A DNA stretch of 64,000 bases from CALMEC01 sp963706315 (GTDB taxonomy: Bacteria; Actinomycetota; Thermoleophilia; Miltoncostaeales; Miltoncostaeaceae), in contig CAVPMA010000005.1 in the NCBI GenBank assembly GCA_963706315.1, positions 124,001 through 188,000 of the forward strand, given 5' to 3'. Position numbers and translations under genes: made by a program. The notes beneath the pieces are model-generated. The model saw only the letters and a list, made by a program, of their open reading frames with translations. It ran no database searches and was not told where the DNA came from. Shown here piece after piece: positions 34,987 through 42,141 of this stretch. Position 1 is the first letter of the stretch; every line of letters starts with the position of its first letter.

Positions 34987-35756
34987 GCGGCCACCCCGCA
35001 GCGCACGACTTGGCGCTCCGATCCCCGCTCGAGCGGGCCGCCGTCGAAGTCGCCGAACACCGCCCCGATCTCCAGCCCGGCCTCGACGACGAGCTCCCAG
35101 AGCTCCGACGGCGCGAAGAGATGCACGAGATGAGACCGGAGGTGCGTCGTGACCGCGCCATCCGGGTCGATCTCGTCGATCTGTGCGGTGAACGCCACGT
35201 TCCCCGCCCGGCGGTCCACGCGGTCGAAGCGCGCGGAGTGCACGAGGGTCACCCCGGTCGCCTCGTCGCGCCAGACGCCCCCGGGGGTGACGACGCCCAG
35301 CTGGCCCTCGATCGCGTCGAGATCCGGAACCGCGACGTCGAAGACGAACTCGCCGTCGGCGTCGAGATGCGCCCTGACCCGGCGCAGGCAGGCCAGCTGC
35401 TCCTCACGCGGCAGCAGCGCCTGCAGCGTGTTCATCGGCATGATCGCCAGAGGGAAGGACCGTCCGAGCGTGAAGTCCCGAAGGTCGCCCTCGACGCATC
35501 TGACTCGCGCGGCGACGTCCGCAGGCTCCGCCTCGAGGCGTCGCCCGAGCTCACGCAGCATCCCCGGGCTCCCGTCGAGGGCCCAGACCTCGTGGCCGTC
35601 GCGAGCAAGCGGGATCGCGACGCGTCCGACGGCTGCGCCGAGGTCGAGCACCGGCCCCGCGGCTCCCGCCGCGAGCGCTCGCCAAAACGATAGATCCTCC
35701 CCGTAATGGGCGTGCTCGAGGGCGAACCGCTCGGGTGGCGTGCCCTCAGCGATCAC
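34983..35756 (-). CDS. class I SAM-dependent methyltransferase between murT and gatD
   Basis: This 257-residue protein has a Rossmann SAM fold: motif I VLDLGAAVGRVAIPLARDGHEV, the acidic GSPGMLRELGRRLEAEPAD segment after strand 2, EGDLRDFTL (motif II) and a NTLQALLPREEQL region. I choose GTG 35756, 11 nt inside murT, because the SAM fold begins shortly after it. Sequence upstream in the frame is a shadow of murT. The stop overlaps the gatD ATG. Its tight placement within a two-subunit enzyme operon suggests a role with the wall-precursor genes, but the substrate is unknown. Confidence 0.85.
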   Translation of the reverse strand: MIAEGTPPERFALEHAHYGEDLSFWRALAAGAAGPVLDLGAAVGRVAIPLARDGHEVWALDGSPGMLRELGRRLEAEPADVAARVRCVEGDLRDFTLGRSFPLAIMPMNTLQALLPREEQLACLRRVRAHLDADGEFVFDVAVPDLDAIEGQLGVVTPGGVWRDEATGVTLVHSARFDRVDRRAGNVAFTAQIDEIDPDGAVTTHLRSHLVHLFAPSELWELVVEAGLEIGAVFGDFDGGPLERGSERQVVRCGVAA

Positions 35757-37119
35757 GCCAGAACGCCTCCGCCGCCCCGCGCCGCACCAGGATCCTGCGC
35801 AGGTCGAGCATCGCGGTGTAGGTGGGCAGCATCGAGATCGGCCGCCCCTCGGGTGCACCCGCCACGGCGGCGTCGACGGCCTGCTCCAGGTCCGGGACGA
35901 GGTGCATCCGCTCGGGCGGGAATCCCGCGTAGCGAAAGCGCAGGGCGAGGTCGTACGCGCGGTCGCCAGTCAGTGTGAGCTGGCGGATGTGCTCGAGGAG
36001 GGGCTCGAAGTCGACGTCCCAGATCCAGGAGACATCCCGCCCGTCGGCGGTGCGGTCGTTGAGGGCGACGAGCAGGTCGATCGGGTCGGGGTCGAGCAGC
36101 AGCGTCCTGATCGTCTCGTTTGCTCCGGCGGGGTTCTTCACGAGCAGCAGCAGCACGTCGTGCCCGTCGAGCTGGACGCGCTCGGCGCGCCCGAACGCCG
36201 CCTGGCTCTCCTGGAGCGCGCGGGCAAGGAGCGCGGGCGCGATTCCGAGCACCGAGGCGGCGGCGACCGCCGCCGTCGCGTTGTAGGCGTTGTGAAGGCC
36301 CGGGAGCGGCAGGCGGGCGATAACGGCACCCGCCGGCGTGGCGACCTCCAATTCGACGCTGCGGAGCCCGTCGACGACGACCTTGGTCGCGCGAACATCC
36401 GGTCGTGGCCGCGACCACCCGCACGCCTCGCACCGCCAGTGGCCAAGGTGGCCCAGGTAGACGACGTCGTACGCGAGAGGCGCATCGCACCGGCGGCAGC
36501 GCTTGGAGTCCGCCGCGTGGGGTAGGCCGGGAAGCGCCGGGGCGGGGTCGTCGATCCCGAAGTAGGTGGCGCCGGGGTGGGCGTCGCCGAGGGCGGCGAC
36601 GGCGGGATCGTCGGCGTTCAGGACCACGACCGTCTCACGCGGGAGCGCCTCGAGCATGGTCCGCCAGCGCGCCGCGAGCTCCTCGAGCTCGCCGTAGCGG
36701 TCGAGTTGATCCCTGAAGAGGTTCATGAGGAGGACGACGCGGGGCTGCAGCTGGTCCGCGACCGCCGGAAGGGCCGCCTCGTCCACTTCGAAGAGGCCGA
36801 GGTCGGCGCCGTCGGGATCCGTGCTCGTGGCGAGCAGCGCGGTGGCGACGCCCGACATCAGGTTGGCGCCGCTCGGGTTCGTCACGAGCCGGTGCCCACC
36901 GGCGCGCAGGCACGCCGCCAGGAGCCGTGCGGTCGTCGTCTTCCCGTTCGTCGCGCTCAGCACGATCGCGCCGCCCGGGAGCGCTCCGGAGAGGTCCCGG
37001 ATCGCCTCGGGGCGCCACCTGATGAGGAGCTTTCCCGGCAGGCTCGTACCGCCGCCCCGACCGAGACGCCGTGACAGAACGCCCGCGACGCGGGCGATGG
37101 CGTAGGCGGGCGCTGCCAC
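35746..37119 (-). CDS. murT: lipid II isoglutaminyl synthase, ligase subunit MurT
   Basis: MurT is a Mur-ligase homologue that uses ATP and GatD-derived ammonia to convert D-Glu of lipid II to D-isoGln. The 457-residue protein has the P-loop SATNGKTTTARLL (~55-67), EVDEAALP, NLFRDQLDRYGEL and NADDPAV. The MurT-specific zinc ribbon has Cys208, Cys211, Cys230 and Cys233, and a C-terminal DUF1727 domain follows. GTG 37119 is preceded by TACCAT at 6 nt. Downstream come the methyltransferase and gatD in overlapping frames. Confidence 0.95.
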   Translation of the reverse strand: MAAPAYAIARVAGVLSRRLGRGGGTSLPGKLLIRWRPEAIRDLSGALPGGAIVLSATNGKTTTARLLAACLRAGGHRLVTNPSGANLMSGVATALLATSTDPDGADLGLFEVDEAALPAVADQLQPRVVLLMNLFRDQLDRYGELEELAARWRTMLEALPRETVVVLNADDPAVAALGDAHPGATYFGIDDPAPALPGLPHAADSKRCRRCDAPLAYDVVYLGHLGHWRCEACGWSRPRPDVRATKVVVDGLRSVELEVATPAGAVIARLPLPGLHNAYNATAAVAAASVLGIAPALLARALQESQAAFGRAERVQLDGHDVLLLLVKNPAGANETIRTLLLDPDPIDLLVALNDRTADGRDVSWIWDVDFEPLLEHIRQLTLTGDRAYDLALRFRYAGFPPERMHLVPDLEQAVDAAVAGAPEGRPISMLPTYTAMLDLRRILVRRGAAEAFWRDR

Positions 37120-37125
37120 CGGCGT

Positions 37126-37131
37126 ATGGTA
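37126..37131 (-). promoter_or_regulatory. -10 element TACCAT, leaderless-type promoter for murT
   Basis: On the minus strand TACCAT ends 6 nt before the GTG at 37119, with no ribosome binding site. Confidence 0.55.
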
Positions 37132-37146
37132 GTGGACCGCCGCGGG

Positions 37147-37806
37147 CTACCCGGCGGGCGAGGCGGTCCCGTCCGGCGCGCCGACGATCACGTCGGCGAG
37201 CGACACCTCGAAGAGGCCATGGTCCAGCACCCCCGGAAGCGAGCGGGCGCGCCCGGCGACCGTCCGCCAATCCGCGCCGGCAGGGACGGCGAGGTCGATG
37301 AGCACCATGCCGTCGTCGCTGCGTTCTGCGCGACGGACCGGCCTGAGTTCCCGAAGCGACCTCCGCACCCGCTCGGCCGCGAACGGCACGACCGCGATCG
37401 GCAGGACGCCCCACTCGTCGAGGCTCGCGACGAGCTTTGGCGCGTCGACCAGCAGGAGAAACCGGCTTGCGGCGTCGGCCACCACGCGTTCCCGCACCAT
37501 CGCGCCGCCTGCGCCCTTGACGACCAGCCCGGAGGGATCGACCGCGTCCGCGCCGTCGAATGCGAGGTCGAGCGCGCCTCTGAGGCGGCCGACCGGAATC
37601 CCCTCGGCCCGGGCGAGCGCCGCGCTGGCCCGCGACGTGGGCACGCCGGTGCAGCGCAGGCCCTCGCGCACCCGCGCGGCGAGGGCGACGATGCCGGCCG
37701 CGGCGGCCCGGCCGGTTCCCAGGCCGACCCGCATTCCGTCTTCGACGAGGGCCGCGGCGGAACGACCCGCCGCATCCCACGCATGCTGCCGCTCACGTTC
37801 GCCCAC
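37147..37806 (-). CDS. rpiA: ribose-5-phosphate isomerase A
   Basis: RpiA interconverts ribose 5-phosphate and ribulose 5-phosphate in the pentose phosphate pathway. The 219-residue protein has the family motifs GLGTGRAAAAGI (phosphate loop, usually GLGTGSTA), FDGADAVDP with the catalytic Asp, and VKGAGGAMVRERVVA, followed by DAPKLV. GTG 37806 lies 8 nt after a minus-strand TAGCCT. It is divergent from the MBL-fold gene and 27 nt upstream of murT. Confidence 0.93.
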   Translation of the reverse strand: MGERERQHAWDAAGRSAAALVEDGMRVGLGTGRAAAAGIVALAARVREGLRCTGVPTSRASAALARAEGIPVGRLRGALDLAFDGADAVDPSGLVVKGAGGAMVRERVVADAASRFLLLVDAPKLVASLDEWGVLPIAVVPFAAERVRRSLRELRPVRRAERSDDGMVLIDLAVPAGADWRTVAGRARSLPGVLDHGLFEVSLADVIVGAPDGTASPAG

Positions 37807-37814
37807 GGGCCGGA

Positions 37815-37820
37815 AGGCTA
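37815..37820 (-). promoter_or_regulatory. -10 element TAGCCT, leaderless-type promoter for rpiA
   Basis: On the minus strand TAGCCT ends 8 nt before the GTG at 37806. The same short region would also have to carry the promoter of the divergent MBL gene. Confidence 0.45.
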
Positions 37821-37838
37821 TGCGAGACTCGGGACGGC

Positions 37839-38753
37839 ATGCAGGTCGCTCCCGGCATCACGATGATCGACACGCTCCTCGGCGGCGCTGAGGGCATCAC
37901 GGCCGCCTACCTGCTGGCCGCTCCGAGCCCGGCGTTGGTGGAGACCGGGGCTCAGACGTCCGCCGGTACGGTGCTCGACGCGCTCGCCGCGATGGGCATG
38001 GCCCCGGACGACCTCGCCTGGATCGTCCTGACGCACATCCACCTGGACCACTGCGGAGGCGTCGGCGACCTTGCCGCGACGTTCCCGAAGGCAACCGTCG
38101 TCGTGCACCGCAGAGGTGCGCGGCACCTCGCGGACCCCGATCGGCTCGTGTCCGCATCCGCCGCCGTCTACGGCGAGCTTGCGCCGCTCTACGGGGGGCT
38201 GAGGGCCGTTCCCGAGGACCGCATCATGGCGGTTGAGGACGGCCAGCTCATTTCGCTTGGGGGAAGCCGAGAGCTGGTGATGCTCGAAGCGCTCGGACAC
38301 GCGCGGCACCACATGGCGGTGCTCGACGAGGCGACGGGGACGTTGATGGCCGGCGACGCACTCGGCGTGCAGTTCGCGGGCGCGGGGCTCTACCAGGCGC
38401 TGCCACCGCCGGACATCGATCTCGACCGGTCGCTCGCCACGTTGCGTGCGCTCGCGGAGCTCACGCCGGAGACCCTCCTCTTGGGCCACTTCGGGCCCGT
38501 GCCGGACGCGCAGGAGGCGCTCGCGGTCGCAACGGCGCAGCAGGCTGCGCTGGCGGGACCTGTTCGGGACGCATGGCGCGGGGGCGGGATCGATGCGGTG
38601 GCCGCGGCGGTGGAGCGGGTGCTGCCGTTCGCCGAGACGGTGGGCGAGCCAAGCCGCGATCGACCGCTGGACGGACCTCCGCTGGGTCGAGAACACCGTC
38701 GCGGGCCTCGCCGACTGGGCCGAGCGCATGTCAGAGCCCCCGCCCGGAGGTGA
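37839..38753 (+). CDS. MBL-fold metallo-hydrolase (probable 3' frameshift)
   Basis: This metallo-beta-lactamase-fold hydrolase has the metal motif THIHLDHCGG (~66-75), the downstream His in GHARHHMAV (~150), the Asp in LMAGDALGVQF (~171), and the last His in LLLGHFGPVPD. The catalytic part is intact to about residue 265. The remainder (PSRDRPLDGPPLGREHRRG...) is Arg-rich junk. A one-base frame change near 38643-38655 instead yields AAIDRWTDLRWVENTVAGLA and an end at 38766, which reads like the genuine C-terminus. The substrate is unknown. Confidence 0.82.
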   Translation: MQVAPGITMIDTLLGGAEGITAAYLLAAPSPALVETGAQTSAGTVLDALAAMGMAPDDLAWIVLTHIHLDHCGGVGDLAATFPKATVVVHRRGARHLADPDRLVSASAAVYGELAPLYGGLRAVPEDRIMAVEDGQLISLGGSRELVMLEALGHARHHMAVLDEATGTLMAGDALGVQFAGAGLYQALPPPDIDLDRSLATLRALAELTPETLLLGHFGPVPDAQEALAVATAQQAALAGPVRDAWRGGGIDAVAAAVERVLPFAETVGEPSRDRPLDGPPLGREHRRGPRRLGRAHVRAPARR

Positions 38754-38835
38754 CGGGGCGGGGTAGTGCGGGACGTCGCGGGACGTCCGTCATCTGAGGT
38801 CGCGCCGAGGCGCCGAAGCATCCATCGCTCCGTGG

Positions 38836-38841
38836 TAGCCT
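38836..38841 (+). promoter_or_regulatory. -10 element TAGCCT for the small membrane protein gene
   Basis: TAGCCT lies 36 nt before ATG 38878. A ribosome site (CAGGAG) lies between them, so this transcript has a conventional leader. Confidence 0.45.
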
Positions 38842-38877
38842 GCGCGCCAGCACGACGCCGTCCACAGGAGCGATTCG

Positions 38878-39150
38878 ATGGCCCACGGGCACTACGACAA
38901 CGAAGAGAGCCTCTCGATTTCCTGGCCCTTCACGTTCGCGGGGTTGTGCCTCGTGTTCGCACTCGTCTGGTTCTGCCTCGGGTTCGCGCTCGAGGACCGC
39001 AAGCTCCCGCCGCCGGCGGTGACCACCGGTCCGACGAGCCTGCCGGGGCACTACACGCTGTTCTGGCTCGCGCTCCTGATCGGCGCCGTCAGCGTCGTCG
39101 TCGGCATCGTGTTCAATATGACGCGGGACCGCCGGCGTCACGCCGACTGA
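38878..39150 (+). CDS. small membrane protein with two helices
   Basis: This 90-residue protein has two predicted membrane segments (~18-38, FTFAGLCLVFALVWFCLGFAL; ~59-79, TLFWLALLIGAVSVVVGIVF). A short Pro-rich loop separates them and an Arg/His-rich end follows. A ribosome site and a -10 element support the start. It lies 13 nt ahead of the YqgE gene, so they may be co-transcribed. I do not recognise a family. Confidence 0.75.
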   Translation: MAHGHYDNEESLSISWPFTFAGLCLVFALVWFCLGFALEDRKLPPPAVTTGPTSLPGHYTLFWLALLIGAVSVVVGIVFNMTRDRRRHAD

Positions 39151-39163
39151 TCCACCAGATGGG

Positions 39164-39721
39164 ATGACCGCGCCGACCTGGCGCAAAGGTCGCCTGCTCG
39201 TCGCGTCGCCGAGCCTGATCGACCCGAACTTCCATCGCACCGTCGTGCTGCTGCTCGAGCACTCGACCGAGGGCGCGCTCGGCGTCGTGCTCAACCGGCC
39301 GTCGCTGCTCAATACCCGTGAGACGCTGCCGGAGACGTTCGCGGCCGCGATCCCGGATGATGAGCGGATCTACGAGGGCGGGCCGGTGGAGCCGGAGAGC
39401 GTGATCCTGCTGGCGGATTTCATCGACGCGGCCTCCGACGCCGGTCTGTCGATCGGATCGATCGGGATCGTCGATCCCTCGACCGACTTCGACACCCTTG
39501 CGGACCGGGTCAGGGCGATCCGCGCGTTCGGAGGCTACGCCGGGTGGGGCGCCGGCCAGCTCGAGGCCGAGATCGACGAGGACGCGTGGATCGACGCGGT
39601 GTGCCTCGCGTCAGACGTCTTCACCACCGAGCCGGAGCTTCTGTGGAGCGAGGTGCTCGACAGGAAGGGCGGCAACTTCCGGCTGGTGGCCCGCATGCCC
39701 ATGGACCCGAGCCTGAACTGA
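39164..39721 (+). CDS. YqgE/AlgH family protein
   Basis: This 185-residue protein has the family signature KGRLLVASPSLIDPNFHRTVVLLLEHS, EGALGVVLNRP and YEGGPVEPESV, then GYAGWGAGQLEAEI near residue 125. The family is broadly conserved, soluble and of unknown biochemical function. ATG 39164 follows the small membrane protein stop by 13 nt. Its TGA stop lies within the 14-bp hairpin that separates it from the convergent sigma-factor gene. Confidence 0.93.
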   Translation: MTAPTWRKGRLLVASPSLIDPNFHRTVVLLLEHSTEGALGVVLNRPSLLNTRETLPETFAAAIPDDERIYEGGPVEPESVILLADFIDAASDAGLSIGSIGIVDPSTDFDTLADRVRAIRAFGGYAGWGAGQLEAEIDEDAWIDAVCLASDVFTTEPELLWSEVLDRKGGNFRLVARMPMDPSLN

Positions 39722-39750
39722 TTCGGGGGAGCGTCAGCTCCCCCGAATCA
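39719..39750. terminator. 14-bp perfect hairpin between yqgE-like and sigma-factor genes
   Basis: TGATTCGGGGGAGC (39719-39732) and GCTCCCCCGAATCA (39737-39750) are perfectly complementary around a GTCA loop. The dyad sits exactly between two convergent genes and includes one stop codon. It is symmetrical, so it can act in both directions. Neither side has a long T-run, so it would be an I-shaped, U-less terminator or an RNA 3'-end stabiliser. Confidence 0.75.
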
Positions 39751-39786
39751 CCATCTCAAACGCATTCCCGGCCATCGCCGGCGTGG

Positions 39787-40842
39787 CTACTGCAGGCGTG
39801 CGGCCTCCGCCATGCTCGCGAGCTTCTGCAGGGACTGGTGCTCCACCTGCCGGATCCGCTCGCGCGTGACGTTGAACATCCGCCCGAGCTCGTCGAGGGT
39901 GCGCGGCTTCTCACCGCCGAGCCCGTAGCGAAGCTCGAGGACACGCCGCTCACGGTAGGAGAGCTGGTCGAGGAGGTCGCCGAGCGCCTCGTGGCGAAGC
40001 GCGGTCTCGGCGGCCGCCTCCGGCGCGACGGAGTTCTCGTCGGCCAGGAACCGCACGAACTCTGCCTCTTCGTCCTCGCCGACCGGCTTCTCCAGCGACA
40101 CGATGGGCTGTGCGCTGCGGAGGATGTCCTCGACCTCCTCGGGCGGCAGGCCGGTGGCCTCGCCGAGCTCCTCGACCGTGGGCTCGCGTCCGAGCTGCCC
40201 GATGAGCACGCGTTCGGCGCGGCTGATCTGATTGAGCTTCTCCACGACATGTACCGGGATCCGGATGGTGCGACCCTTGTCGGCGAGCGCGCGGGTGACC
40301 GCCTGGCGAATCCACCACGTGGCGTACGTGGAGAACTTGAACCCGCGGCGCCAGTCGAACTTCTCGACCGCGCGTACCAGGCCGAGCGTGCCCTCCTGGA
40401 TGAGGTCGAGGAAGGGAAGCCCCCGCCCGCGGTAGGCCTTCGCGATCGACACCACGAGCCGGAGGTTCGCCTCGACCATCTGGCGCTTCGCGTCGGGGTC
40501 GCCCGACTCGATCCGCTTGGCGAGGCTGACTTCCTGCGCGGCAGTGAGGAGCGGCACCCGGCCGATGTCCTTGAGGAACAGCTGGAGGGCATCGGTGGTC
40601 TGCTCGACGGCCGGGTGGTGACGGCGGTTGCGCTCCGCCTCCTCGAGCTCGGCGGCGCGGGCTCGCGCCTCGATGACATCGACGATGTCGACGCCCAACT
40701 CGTCGAGGTGTTGGTAGAGCTCCGCTTGGGCCGAGGCGTCGAGGTTCAGGCTGTCGAACGCCTCTCCGACCTCCTCGACGCTGAGAAAACCGAGCTCCTG
40801 GCCCCGTGAGATGAGCGCCCTGAGCTCTCCTTCGTAGATCAG
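39787..40842 (-). CDS. primary-type RNA polymerase sigma factor (RpoD/SigA family), start unclear
   Basis: Sigma-70 factor with region 1.1 (ELRALISRGQELGFLSVEEV), region 1.2 (ALQLFLKDIGRVPLLTAAQE), and region 2 (NLRLVVSIAKAYRGRGLPFL, DLIQEGTLGLVRAVEKFDW, FSTYATWWIRQAV, used for -10 recognition). Region 3 and region 4 (LSYRERRVLELRYGL, TLDELGRMFNVTRERIRQ) follow. The frame is open back to 40938 but has no ATG, GTG or TTG before TTG 40698, which falls after region 1.1. I put the start at CTG 40842 provisionally. The group-2-like length of ~350 residues lacks the long E. coli insertion. Confidence 0.88.
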   Translation of the reverse strand: MIYEGELRALISRGQELGFLSVEEVGEAFDSLNLDASAQAELYQHLDELGVDIVDVIEARARAAELEEAERNRRHHPAVEQTTDALQLFLKDIGRVPLLTAAQEVSLAKRIESGDPDAKRQMVEANLRLVVSIAKAYRGRGLPFLDLIQEGTLGLVRAVEKFDWRRGFKFSTYATWWIRQAVTRALADKGRTIRIPVHVVEKLNQISRAERVLIGQLGREPTVEELGEATGLPPEEVEDILRSAQPIVSLEKPVGEDEEAEFVRFLADENSVAPEAAAETALRHEALGDLLDQLSYRERRVLELRYGLGGEKPRTLDELGRMFNVTRERIRQVEHQSLQKLASMAEAARLQ

Positions 40843-41022
40843 CTCTTGAAGTCCCGTCGCGTCCGTCCTTTGATCGATGTTTCTCGCCCCGCACGCGGCC
40901 GTCGCGGTCGCGCCACGAACCGACTTGCGCCGGTGAAGTCACCCAGATCCCGACGTCCCCCGCACTCCGAGTCGGTGGCCGACGCGGACATTCGGGACAT
41001 CGCTCCGTCAACGAATTCGGGC

Positions 41023-41028
41023 AGTGTA
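41023..41028 (-). promoter_or_regulatory. -10 element TACACT upstream of the sigma-factor gene
   Basis: On the minus strand TACACT lies about 180 nt before the start of the conserved coding region. The 41.0-41.2 kb gap would carry divergent promoters for the sigma gene and the OmpA-like gene. Confidence 0.35.
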
Positions 41029-41184
41029 GACCGCATTCACCTGTTCGTACAGGGTCTTGCGGCCCGAAACGGGTGAGAAACGGCTCCTGGGCGGGGAAAG
41101 TCCCTCCGGCCCACGGCTTGGGCGGATGCCGCACGATGCGGACGGGTCGGGGCCGGGCCGGCGCGGGCCGGCCGGGGCTCGCTG

Positions 41185-41190
41185 TAGGCT
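41185..41190 (+). promoter_or_regulatory. -10 element TAGGCT for the OmpA-like gene
   Basis: TAGGCT lies 36 nt before ATG 41227. A GTG at 41194 in the same frame is too close to the -10 to be inside the transcript, which decides the start in favour of 41227. Confidence 0.5.
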
Positions 41191-41226
41191 TTTGTGCGTA
41201 TCCATCGCGTCCGAAGGACAGTTGAC

Positions 41227-41769
41227 ATGGCGCAGGCACGACGTGAGGGTTCGGCGGCCAGAGGTCCCGCGGGCTGGATGGTGCTCCTGGGGTTGATCGT
41301 GCTGGCGCTGGTCATCGCGGCGATGAGCAAGGGATGCGGCGACTCCGAGTCGAACTCGCCGGCGGCACAGTCGCCCACCACGTCAACCGGCGCCGCCGCC
41401 GGGGTCGAGGTGATCGACCAGATCAACAGCGAGATCACCCAATCCGGCGGGATCCAGTTCGTCACCGGCAAGGCCGACCTGACCGCCGCGAGCCGGACCA
41501 CCCTCGACCGGGTCGCCGCGATCCTCGCCGCGAACGCGGCGGTCAACGCCGAGGTGCGCGGCCACACCGATAGCCAGGGGGACGCGCAGAAGAACCTCGA
41601 GCTCAGCCAGCAGCGCGCCCAGGCCGTCGTCGACTATCTGGTCCAGAAGCGCATCGTGGTGGCGCGCCTGACGGCGAAGGGCCTCGGTGAGACGGTTCCG
41701 ATCGCGGATAACAACACCGAGGCCGGACGGGCGAAGAACCGCCGGGTGGAGTTCGCCATCGCGCCGTAG
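41227..41769 (+). CDS. membrane-anchored OmpA-like peptidoglycan-binding protein
   Basis: This 180-residue protein has a basic N-terminus, one membrane helix (~18-34) and a Ser/Ala linker. Its C-terminal OmpA domain has the peptidoglycan-binding pattern EVRGHTDSQGDAQKNLELSQ (Asp and Arg of the DAP-binding site) and GLGETVPIADNNTEAGRAKN with NRRVEF. It would tether the membrane to the wall. AAGGAC precedes ATG 41227. The Cys after the helix (SKGCGD) lacks a good lipobox, so a transmembrane anchor is preferred over a lipoprotein. Confidence 0.9.
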   Translation: MAQARREGSAARGPAGWMVLLGLIVLALVIAAMSKGCGDSESNSPAAQSPTTSTGAAAGVEVIDQINSEITQSGGIQFVTGKADLTAASRTTLDRVAAILAANAAVNAEVRGHTDSQGDAQKNLELSQQRAQAVVDYLVQKRIVVARLTAKGLGETVPIADNNTEAGRAKNRRVEFAIAP

Positions 41770-41775
41770 GCACAC

Positions 41776-42120
41776 GTGGCCTTCCTCGTCTCGCTGATCG
41801 TCGGCCTGGTCTTCCTCGACGGAGCCTCGCGCTGGCTCGTGATCATCGCCGGCGCGCTGGTCGAGGTGGGGGAGGCCACGTTCATGCTCCGCTGGAGCCG
41901 GCGCGCGCGGCCGACCGTCGGCGTCGATGCGCTCGTCGGGCGACGGGCCGTGTCGGCCACACGGTGCGCGCCGGACGGACAGGTCCGCATCGACGGCGAG
42001 ATCTGGGCCGCACGATGCGCGCAGGGCTGCGAAGCGGGGGAGCGCGTCACCGTGACGGGAGTCGAGGGCCTCACCCTGACCGTGCGACGTGACCCGCCGC
42101 AAACCGAACCGTTGCCATGA
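41776..42120 (+). CDS. NfeD-like membrane protein
   Basis: This 114-residue protein has one or two membrane segments in the first ~40 residues (VSLIVGLVFLDG, WLVIIAGALVEVGEATFML) and a C-terminal OB-like domain (VGRRAVSATRCAPDGQVRIDGEIW, GERVTVTGVEGLTLTVR). The latter is the short NfeD fold, found with stomatin or SPFH proteases. No SPFH gene is adjacent. It starts with GTG 6 nt after the OmpA-like stop. Confidence 0.75.
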   Translation: MAFLVSLIVGLVFLDGASRWLVIIAGALVEVGEATFMLRWSRRARPTVGVDALVGRRAVSATRCAPDGQVRIDGEIWAARCAQGCEAGERVTVTGVEGLTLTVRRDPPQTEPLP

Positions 42121-42141
42121 CCCGGTGGATGGTGGTCCACA

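Noticed and set aside
39950..41239. 429-codon minus-strand frame overlapping the sigma factor
   Set aside because: The sigma factor occupies another frame with unmistakable regions 1.1 to 4; this frame is Arg/Pro-rich noise.
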